This document shows positions 55,860 through 64,000 of a DNA stretch of 64,000 nucleotides, piece by piece. The position numbers were made by a program, and so were the translations under genes. The first letter of the stretch is position 1, and every line of letters begins with the position of its first letter. Source of the DNA: Lithobates sylvaticus (Eukaryota; Chordata; Amphibia; Anura; Ranidae); the NCBI GenBank assembly GCA_028564925.1, contig CM053028.1, forward strand, positions 360,835,802 to 360,899,801, in the 5' to 3' direction. The notes under the pieces are model-generated. The model was not told the origin of the DNA. It saw only the letters and a list, made by a program, of their open reading frames with translations, and searched no databases.

Positions 55860-56248
55860 TGTCAGGGCTGGGCTCAGCCCTTCCTTCTCTGAGCTGGCCG
55901 CTCAGCTGTCAGCTAATTATCTCTCCACAGTGACTCACCTGTTGATGATATCCTGCTCGTCGGTCCTGCCTACTTAAGCCATCCAGGCCAGATGATCTCT
56001 GCCTTCGCTTTAGTCACAGCTCTAGAGACGCTCTCCTGTGTTCCTGTTAAAGACTTGCTTGGCTGACATTCCTTCTGGCTCCAGATCCTGATTGCTGTTC
56101 TACTACGCTCATCTCTGGCTCCTTGACGTTTTGGCTTGTCTGACTATCTGTTCCGGTTCCTGAACACTCTGTTTACCTTTTTTTATTATTATTAAACAAG
56201 TGTGATTTAACTGTACTTCTGTCTCAGTCTGATTCATGGTTTCTGACA
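55860..56248 (+). mobile_element. Solo LTR, 389 bp
   Basis: It begins TGTCAGGGCTGGGCTC and ends GGTTTCTGACA. A promoter-like CCTACTTAAGCC and a TTATTATTATTAAACAAG polyadenylation-like region are in the expected order. The flanks ATAAT and CTAAT differ at one of five bases. No internal retroelement sequence follows. Confidence 0.65.
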
Positions 56249-57690
56249 CTAATCTAATGATTGCTGCCTTCCCCAGCAACCCATCAGGTGTGGGATATGC
56301 AAGCTTGTGTAGCACCCTCTACTTAGGTAGGTGCTAGAAGTTAGGATTTTTGTAGCACAGGGGAACTCCCCTCAAGAGTGCCAATTGTTCAAGAGGAGTG
56401 GGGGACCAGTCCTTAAAACTAAACTTCCCGCTTTGGGTGGAGTTTTGCTTTAAGGTACACTGGAACATCCATGGGTCGTTTTGTTACAGTCACACACCTG
56501 ATACAGATAATACGTGGAATCTCTGCTTTGTGGAAGCTTTGTTAAAGAGTATTAGTGTAGGGAAGTCTGAGCATCCATCAGGGACTGTGCTGTGAAGAAA
56601 TACTGTATGTGCTGCAACTTTGGGTATACTACTCTCTCTGTATTATCTGTAATAACACTAAATAAAAGACATCTAAAAGGATGGCCTACTTTTTTTTATT
56701 ATATTTAAAATAAGCAAGTGAAACTACCTGAGGGCAAGGTGTTCCCATACAGGATCCCACTTTAATTTACAGGGCTGAATAGAGGCAGTGCCAGGGCCAT
56801 TCACAGAGAATAATCCCAGAGATCACACACCAGGATACATATTCTTATTAAAAAAAAAAGACAGTTATTGTCTACTGAGTCCAATTAATTTAGAAAAATA
56901 CAGTCATATGTCTGAAATTAGAGTGCCTTAGGCTGATGTTAAAGCTGTGTGAATTACAGCATACAGGTGAAAGAAACTCTAGAAGCCATGTGAAAGTACC
57001 TAACTAAAGCAGGACATACACAATAAGTTTCCAGACCCACAGGCTGAACAAGAGAAATCCCCAATTACCCCATCTACGCTAATCAATATGGATGAATAAT
57101 TCTCCAATGCCAAATTCTGAATGCTGACAGCTGGTGCCCAGAATAGCCAAACAATCCTTGCATCTGAGTGGATTTAGGTGCAGTTTGGTGAGAATTTTCC
57201 ACCCAGCTCATTCGATAAAAATTGATTGAAGATCAACTTTTGTCAAGCCGGGCAGTGCCAACAGGGTGGTCACTCTCAGAACAAATTTAGATGAATTAAT
57301 CAGGAATCGTTCAAAATTCCATCCTTGTATGGTCAGTTTAAAGTAGAAGATAAGGCTAACCTAACTATTCCTACTATCTCCTGCATATCTCCTACCTATA
57401 CTGCATGCCCTATAAAAAAAGATCTGTGTACCTACCATTTTTTAATCTGATCCAGTCACGTGATCCAGCAGCTTCAGTCTCACCATGTCAGTAAGCAGCT
57501 GCTGCTGCAGGGAAGAGGAGGGAGTACAGACAACCGAAGGACAGCGCCTATGGGCGCCTATGGGTGACGCCATGGCTCCAGGAATTTACAGCCATTATCG
57601 AGAGTTCCTTTACAAAGGGGAACCAGAGCTGCTGAATATTGTGACAGCCAGCCTGCCGGATTTGTTTCTTATTATCGCAAGCAGCTACTA
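56249..57690. other. Gene-free stretch
   Basis: A TGGGTGGAGTTTTGCTTTAA end-like motif near 56435 suggests a decayed relative of the 19138 element. Nothing else is recognised. Confidence 0.4.
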
Positions 57691-57700
57691 TAGCTGCTAG

Positions 57701-59568
57701 CTAGGGCCGGTGCTACCACTAGGCAAACTAAGCAGCCGCCCAGGGTGCACTGCTGCCTAGAGGCGCCCGGATGCTGGTTTCCCTCCACCTCTGCATGCTC
57801 TGCAGGCTGCAGCATTTAACTAACTCAGGAAAAATGAATATGATATGCCGCGCTGAGGTAGGATGTTTCTAGGTTGCAGCCACCTCAGGGGAAAGGATGG
57901 GGCTATCCTTGGAGTGAGCCCCAATGCTTAAGAGATATTGATTAGTAATACTGGGGTCAGGCGCTACCTGTATTATGAATAAAAGAGTAAAATAGGTGAA
58001 GAAAAAGTTACGTCACCTAATTTAAATAGGTGATGTCAAGGGTCCCAGTGATACTTGTATGTACGACTGTAATAAGCACCAAAAAAAGATAATTATATAG
58101 TTAAAGTGCTAGGTGAGATATATAATAGTATACGATCCAATGCGATTTAACTCAATATTAATCGCCTGAGCCAACATAGAAAACAGTGTGTAGCAGTGCC
58201 CAAAAACACCAGGTTATAAACCATAAAAATGTTTGTGCCTACATCAACTGCACAATGCACATTAATGTGATTAGCACAGTGCTATGTGACGTGCACATTT
58301 AATAACAAAAATGTGTCATATGCGGTGAAGTACCATAAGTGAACAATCACCATATATAAAGAGTCTTGTCCAATCAGATACAAATTTACGTGACAATCTA
58401 AATTATCTCCGTGTATGTGATGATGACAGTAAGGATACGTGCTACTCCGTGCTAAGCAATCACATAAGAAATAATACTGAAGACAGAAGTGAAGGTAAAA
58501 AATAAAAAAAAAAACATGAACAAAACCATAAACACCTAAATGTGTGTGCCGGTGTGGCCATAAACACCTAGGCAAAATTGCTGTTATAATACAACGTGAT
58601 AATTGTTGTCCAAGCAGTTAGATAGTACTGATAGTGGTTCCAAGGATCGTATACCTTGCACTCCCACATGTAGTGATTTCCACAGGATGTAGGGAAATGC
58701 AGTATATAAACCACACAAAAAACACAATGTGAAAAATATATGAAAGATAGGAAAATAGGAGGAGTCCAACAGATGCACTGACAAGGTTTAGGCAGTCCAA
58801 GATTGGAATTTCCAAAGAAAAATTATTTCATATATTTGGTGACTGAGTTGTGCTCATAAACAGTTCTTCAGGTGACTTCGGTGCCCCCCCTCCGGGTTTC
58901 CCACTCACCAGCTGCCTGCACCCCTACATGGGTAACAAGCCTGTAGATCACACCGTAACTCAATCAGGTTTTTACCAAGTCTTGGATCCAGACCTTATTT
59001 TTCCTCTGCTGGGCTCTTACGAAGGCACTCATGTATAGTGCAATATTGTATAAAGATCCTCAAAGGGGGAAGAACAAAAAAAAAACCCATAGTGCAGTAA
59101 TTTTGGCCAGGTAAAAGTAATTTATTAAAAAATATATATAAAAAACACAGGTTTTTTTTACAGAAAAATTTACATATATATGTGTAAATGATAAAAAATG
59201 AATAAATAAAAAAGTGTTGCCAGAAACCCTAATAAGGGCCAGAAAGCCAGGGACAACTGAGTAAGTAAGGATCCCTGCTTACAGGGCTTAGCGGCGAACA
59301 CTTGCGTCCTTCACAGAGAAGCTGAACAGCTGTGGTCGGAGCGGCTTGCGTTCCACCTGCGTACCAACAGCTCGTGCTTCTCAGAAGGAACGTAATGGCG
59401 TAATTGCGTGGTTACGTTGGATGCGTTTCGTCATGTGACGTCCTCAGTGACGGATGAATTTAACTAACTCAGTCCGACCGGTAGTGTAATTAGAGGTCAG
59501 GGTTGGAGCCAATGGGGGTGGCAAAATGAGGTTTCGCCTAGGGTGTCAAAAATCCTTGCACCAGCCCT
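57701..59568. mobile_element. hAT-like non-autonomous element with perfect 8-bp duplication, split by an insertion
   Basis: The ends CTAGGGCCGGTGCTACC and TTGCACCAGCCCT are roughly inverted. GCTGCTAG flanks both sides (57693-57700 and 59569-59576). The body resumes after an insertion at 57829-59457, so the original element was about 240 bp. Confidence 0.75.
57829..59457. mobile_element. Unclassified 1.63-kb insertion with 15-bp target duplication
   Basis: ATTTAACTAACTCAG occurs at 57814-57828 and 59458-59472, exactly flanking the insert. The insert shows no terminal inverted repeats, no poly-A end and no recognisable coding sequence. It contains GATGCGTTTCGTCATGTGAC near its right end. A long duplication points to target-primed insertion, but the class is open. 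Confidence 0.7.
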
Positions 59569-59576
59569 GCTGCTAG

Positions 59577-60450
59577 CGATAATCACTGTTTTCTACCGGT
59601 GGGGACAGCCTGCCCTGCCGGCTCCTGCCCCCTGCCTGGAGAAGGCAATTGCTCAGCAGGAGGGATTCCCCTGTCAGCACTGTCTGTGCTGATAGGGGAA
59701 TTGTGTGAATTTCTTTCCTGCAACCCGTGGCTGCAAGAAATTCACATTGTCTATGGCCAGCCTTAGATGATTGTTCTTTAAATCAGTCCCTTTCTATCTC
59801 TTTCGGCCAGTCCCAAAACCACTGCCTGCCTTTGTGGGTGTCTCTTTTAGCTGGTCAGCTGAAGACACCTGTGTGTGTCTGCTCCTATCCGGGACCAGAG
59901 CCAAGTTGTGCATCCATAGACCAACAACGTGCCCAGCAAGCCACTACCCTGCTCTCTCTTCCTCTCAACAATTTGACTGAGCCTATTGCTTTGCTGCCCT
60001 CATTACCCTTTCCTACCATCCAAAAGTAAGCCCCAAACCTGATGGCAATGACAAAGGGATCACAGACAAATGTTTTGGGGACAAGGGACATCAAAAACTG
60101 GGGAGTTTTTACCTTAATGCAGACACCTAGCATGTAAAAGCACTTTAAACTGCAGCTCTGCCCCTGTTTCTCAGTTGTGCGTCTGTGCAGGGCTGGATTA
60201 ACATAGGGGCTATTGGAACTGCAGCTCCAGGCCCCTTTCTCAAGATATGCCCATTTGCCCCAAAAAAAACAAAAAAATAAAAGGATCGACTTTGAGGGTT
60301 GTAGCTCCGCGACCAGGAGTCAAAGAGACCCCACATTTGGGAGGTAGGTAGCTAAAGATCTACTCCAGCACTGGGGCTGCTATCATCTATGGTTTCCGAG
60401 ATACAGGGCTGCTTGTGCAGCCTGTCAGAAGTTACATACAGAGCAGCCAG
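59577..60450. other. Gene-free stretch with decayed repeats
   Basis: CAGGGCTGGATTAACATAGG near 60187 looks like the start of a decayed hAT-like repeat. No coding sequence is recognised. Confidence 0.4.
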
Positions 60451-60451
60451 T

Positions 60452-61429
60452 TTAACCGCTTCCCGACCGCCCACTGCATATATACATCAGCAGAATGGCA
60501 CGGGCAGGCAAAATCACGTACCTGTACGTGATCCTTTAAATGCCTGCCCGTGGGTCGCGTGCGCGCCGCCAGCGGAGCTCCGTGACCCCGGCCGCGGGAC
60601 CAGCGGACCCGATCGCCGCTGGTGTCCCGCGATCGGGTCATGGAGCTGAAGAACGGGGAGAGGTATGTGTAAACAAACCTATCCCCGCGCTTCCTACTCT
60701 GCCTGTCATTGATTGGCTGTTCCCGGTCATCGGGAAAGCCGATCAATGACGTCAGACATCAGCCCCGCCCCCTAATGTAAAAAAACACACACGTCACAGC
60801 CCATAACCCCTCCCCCTAGTGGTTAACTCTTTCACTACAACTGTCATTTATACAGGAATCAATGCATTTAAATAGCACTGATTGCTGTATAAATGACAAT
60901 GGTCCCAAAAATGTGTCAAAAATGTCCGATGTGTCCGCCATAATGTCGCAGTCACAATAAAAATCGCTGATCGCCGCCATTACTAGTAAAAAAAAAAATT
61001 AATAAAAATGCTAAAAAAATATCCCCTATTTTGTAAACGCTATAACTTTTGCGCAAATCAATCAATAATCGCTAATTGCGATTTTTTTTAACAAAAATAT
61101 GTAGAAGAATACGTATCGGCCTAAACTGAGGAAAAAAAATTTTTTTTTATATATTTTTTGGGGATATTTATTATAGCAAAAAGCAAAAAATATTGCATTG
61201 TTTTCAAAATTGTCGCTCTATTTTTGTTTATAGCGCAAAAAATAAAAACCGCAGGGGCGATCAAATAACACCAAAAGAAAGCTCTATTTGTGGGAAAAAA
61301 AGGACGCCAATTTTGTTTTGATGCCACGTCGCACGATTGCGCAATTGTCAGTTAAAGCGACGCAGTGCCGAATCGCAAAAAGGGGCCTGGTCCTTTGGCT
61401 GCTAATTGGTCCGGGGCTGAAGTGGTTAA
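60452..61429 (-). mobile_element. TTAA-bounded dispersed repeat, copy 2 (inverted relative to 49330-50089)
   Basis: It begins TTAACCGCTTCCCGACCGCC and ends CCGGGGCTGAAGTGGTTAA. The body shares AAATAAAAACCGCAG-type and ATAAATGACA phrases with copy 1 on the opposite strand. No coding sequence is seen. Confidence 0.75.
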
Positions 61430-62270
61430 ATACAAGCTGGAACACTCTGCAGCAGACTGAGAGGATGAGCTCACAGGGCTTATAATAATTATTTGTATAT
61501 TACTTATGGTAATTAACCCCTTGCCACCCAGGCCAATTCTGACACCTCCTACATGTAAAAATCATAATTTATTTTTTTTGCTAGTAAATTACTCAGAACC
61601 CTCAAGCATTATATATATTGTTTTAGCAGACACCCTATGGAATAAAATGTTGGTCTTTACAACTTTTTATGTTAACGGTATTTGCGCAGCAATTTTTCAA
61701 ATTTTTTTTTGGAAAGAAACTGTTTCATTGATAAAAAAACACTAAAGTTAGAACGATTTTTTTTGTATACTAAGCGATGCTTTACATTTTTTTAAAGGTT
61801 ACATGTTTAGAGTTACAGAGAAGGTCTAGTACTACAATTATTGCTCTCGCTCTAACGATAGTAATGTATGTAACCTGTGTGTATCTGGCTCTGATACTAA
61901 CCAGTGCCTACCCAGCCACTGACTAGTATCTTTTCCTAGCCTGTCCCCACACACCCTCTCACCTGCTGACCTGTGGATGTGGGAATCACTCCCGCAGTGT
62001 TATTGTGTTCTGCCAGTGAATACAACGATTAGTGTTGCTAACTATAGCTGGCATCACTGATTGTTTTGGGGAAAACCTGACAGGCTGTTTGTACTCAAGT
62101 CGATTAATAGGTTGACTTGTGTAAAACCAGCTAGCCCATACATAGATTGACTATGGCTGGTCTCTGGTTAATTGGTGTAATGTCAATCTATGTATGGCCC
62201 GCTTAACCACTACACAGTCCCTAAACATCCTTCCACAAATCTTTACATTTTTCCTTCCCAGATTCCTTCA
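61430..62270. other. Gene-free stretch with decayed repeats
   Basis: TTAACCCCTTGCCACCCAGG at 61512 looks like the start of another TTAA-type repeat. CCCATACATAGATTGAC and GTCAATCTATGTATGGCC (62132-62200) form a small MITE-like inverted pair. Confidence 0.5.
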
Positions 62271-62274
62271 TCCT

Positions 62275-63310
62275 CATCTCCTATACATAGTGCCCACTGT
62301 CATACTCTCCACACTTCTCTCCTGTACATACTGCTCACTGTCATACTCTCCACACTTCTCTCCTATACATAGCACCCACTGTCATATGCTACACACTCCT
62401 TTCCTGTACATAGTGCCCGCTGTCATACACTTCTCTCCTGTACATAGTGCCCACTGTCGTACCCTCTACACTCCTCTCCTGTACATACTGATCACTGTCA
62501 TACCCTCCAAACTCCTCTCCTATACATAGTGCCCACCTTCATACCCTCCATACTCCTCTCCTGTACATAGTGCCCACTGTCATACCCCCAACACTCCTCT
62601 CCTGTACATACTACTCACGGTCATACCATCCATTCTCCTCTCCTATACATAGTGCCCACTGTCATACCCTCCACACTTCTCTCCTATACATAGTGCCCAC
62701 TGTCATACCCTCCACACTCCTCTCCTGTACATACTACTCACTGTCATACCCTCCATACTCCTCTCCTATACATAGTGCCCACCATCATACCCTCCACACT
62801 CCTCTCCTGTAATTACTGCTTATTGTCCTACTCTCCACACTTCTCTCCTGTACATATTGCTCACTGTCATACCCTCCACACTCTTCTCTTATACATAGTA
62901 CCCACTGTCATACTCTCTACACTCCTCTGCTGTGCATACTGTCCACTGTCATACCCTTCACATTCCTCTCCTGTACAAAGTGCCTTCTGCCATACCCTCC
63001 ACACTCCTCTCCTGTACATACTGCTCACTGTCATACCCTCCACACTCCTCTCCGGTACATACTACCCTCTGTCATACCCCCCCTACACTCCTCTCCTGTA
63101 CCTACTGCCCACAGTCATACCCTCCACACTCCTCTCCGGTACAAACTACCCACTGTCATACCCTTCACACTCCTCTTCTGTACATAGTGCCTTCTGCCAT
63201 ACCTTCCGCACTCCTCTCATGTACATAGTGCCCACTGTTAGACCCTCCACATTCCTCTCCCTCACCTGTACATACTTCCCACTTTTATACCATCCATACT
63301 CCTCCCCTAT
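62275..63310. repeat. 41-bp minisatellite, about 25 copies
   Basis: CTCCTCTCCTGTACATAGTG followed by CCCACTGTCATACCCTCCACA recurs with a period of 41 (for example 62651 and 62692). Open frames of up to 191 residues in it are low-complexity and not called. Confidence 0.93.
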
Positions 63311-63659
63311 GCCTCTTACCCACAAAAACAGTTCTTTAAAATTATACTGAATATCCTCAATGTTACCAGCTCTAGAATGGGCACACTTTTGTTAGTTCAA
63401 CTAAAGGAAATCTCAGTCCTCATATTTGTTCTGCCCCATTATTATTACTTATTTAATTTTGTGATTACTACTGTGATGTATAGAGGAACATAGGGGATGT
63501 CAGCTACACTAAAAATAGCACTTGTAAAAAAAAGTGTCCCTGAAAATATTTTTGAAATGTTGGCAACTATGCACTTAGGCACTGCCCAAGGGCCACCGGG
63601 TCAGTAGGGGGCCCCATGAGAGGCTCCTGTGCAGGGGCGTAACTAGAAATCACAGACCC

Positions 63660-64000
63660 TGAAACTGAGCTGCAGCACGGTGGCCAAGATCATACAATGG
63701 TTTAACAGGACAGGTTCCACTCAGAACAGACCTCATCATGGTTGAACACAGAAGTTGAGTGCACGTGCTCAGCATCATATCCAGAGGTTGTCTTTGGGAA
63801 ATAGACGTATGAGTGCTGCCAGCAATGCTGCAGAGGTTGAAGGGGTGGGGGGTCAGCCTGTCAGTGCTCAGACCATACGCTGCACACTGCATCAAATTGG
63901 TCTGCATGGCTGTCGTCCCAGAAGGAAGCCTCTTCTGAAGATGATGCACAAGAAAGCCCACTGTTCCTAAGGAGCCCTGGTCTCACATTGCCATGGATTT
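63660..64000 (+). pseudogene. Tc1/mariner transposase fossil, N-terminal part, cut by the window edge
   Basis: The plus strand encodes a Tc1-like paired DNA-binding region: SARAQHHIQRLSLGNRRMSA, then SAQTIRCTLHQIGLHGCRPR and KPLLKMMHKKAH. It is preceded in another frame by a TVAKIIQWFNRTGST-like first helix-turn-helix. A stop follows KKAHCS, so the copy is damaged. The catalytic part lies outside the window. It is not the missing half of the 18400 copy, given the distance. Confidence 0.8.

Noticed and set aside
62190-63350. Open frames with YxPLSYPPHSSP-like repeats
   Set aside because: They are translations of the 41-bp minisatellite and lack any other coding evidence.
18400-64000. Idea that the two Tc1 pieces (18400-19110 and 63660-64000) are halves of one element
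   Set aside because: They are about 45 kb apart, each has its own local repeat context, and the second is simply cut by the window edge.
1-64000. tRNA, rRNA or other structured RNA genes
   Set aside because: I found no A-box/B-box pair in cloverleaf context, no rRNA-like sequence and no snRNA-like promoter. The hairpins seen belong to transposon families.

Overview
The window is repeat-dominated vertebrate nuclear DNA, most likely from a ranid-type frog. I infer this from the mix of elements: PIF/Harbinger and hAT elements with swarms of MITEs, Tc1/mariner fossils, a Ty3/Gypsy element with a PNMA-like Gag, foldback repeats of the kind I know from frog genomes, and many minisatellites. There are no bacterial-style operons, CRISPR arrays, rRNA genes or tRNA genes. 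I found no host gene I can name; one short candidate host exon (minus strand, 16229-16368) is the only hint of one.

Layout. 1-8113: a very young Ty3/Gypsy LTR retrotransposon whose left end lies outside the window (Gag, protease, RT, RNase H, integrase, near-identical LTRs). 8114-13110: gene-free DNA with microsatellites and three minisatellites. 13800-21220: a dense field of short inverted-repeat elements, many flanked by TTA or TAA, with a Tc1 fossil. 21633-29211: a 7.6-kb PIF/Harbinger DNA transposon with both ends, an intact spliced transposase gene and two accessory DNA-binding-protein genes, inserted in a 350-bp tandem repeat whose neighbouring unit preserves the empty site. 29360-32452: more repeats, a partial LTR and a diverged, deleted second Harbinger copy. 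34144-36622: an old rearranged LTR element hit by a 1.6-kb solo LTR. 36623-38090: a large foldback repeat. 38744-42434: a long decayed element with internal tandem arrays. 43777-45715 and 50449-51399: two non-autonomous hAT elements with 8-bp target duplications, each carrying its own minisatellite. 46469-48865: two inverted LTR copies. 49330-53975 and 60452-61429: TTAA-bounded and other dispersed repeats. 54402-54695: a LINE 3' end. 55860-56248: a solo LTR. 57701-59568: a hAT-like element split by a 1.6-kb insertion with a 15-bp target duplication. 62275-63310: a 41-bp minisatellite. The right edge cuts a second Tc1 fossil.

How parts relate. The Harbinger transposase (catalytic D, D, E at residues 181, 268 and 305 of a predicted 404-residue protein) probably supplied activity for several of the short TTA/TAA-flanked elements, some of which share its terminal CCCCATACACACG motif. 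Its two partner genes encode a MADF-type and a Myb/SANT-type protein; each has a premature stop, so this copy may no longer be fully autonomous. Long open frames inside the tandem arrays (10.6-11.6, 35.4-36.1, 43.1-43.8, 44.2-45.1 and 62.2-63.3 kb) follow from stop-free repeat units and are not called as genes.
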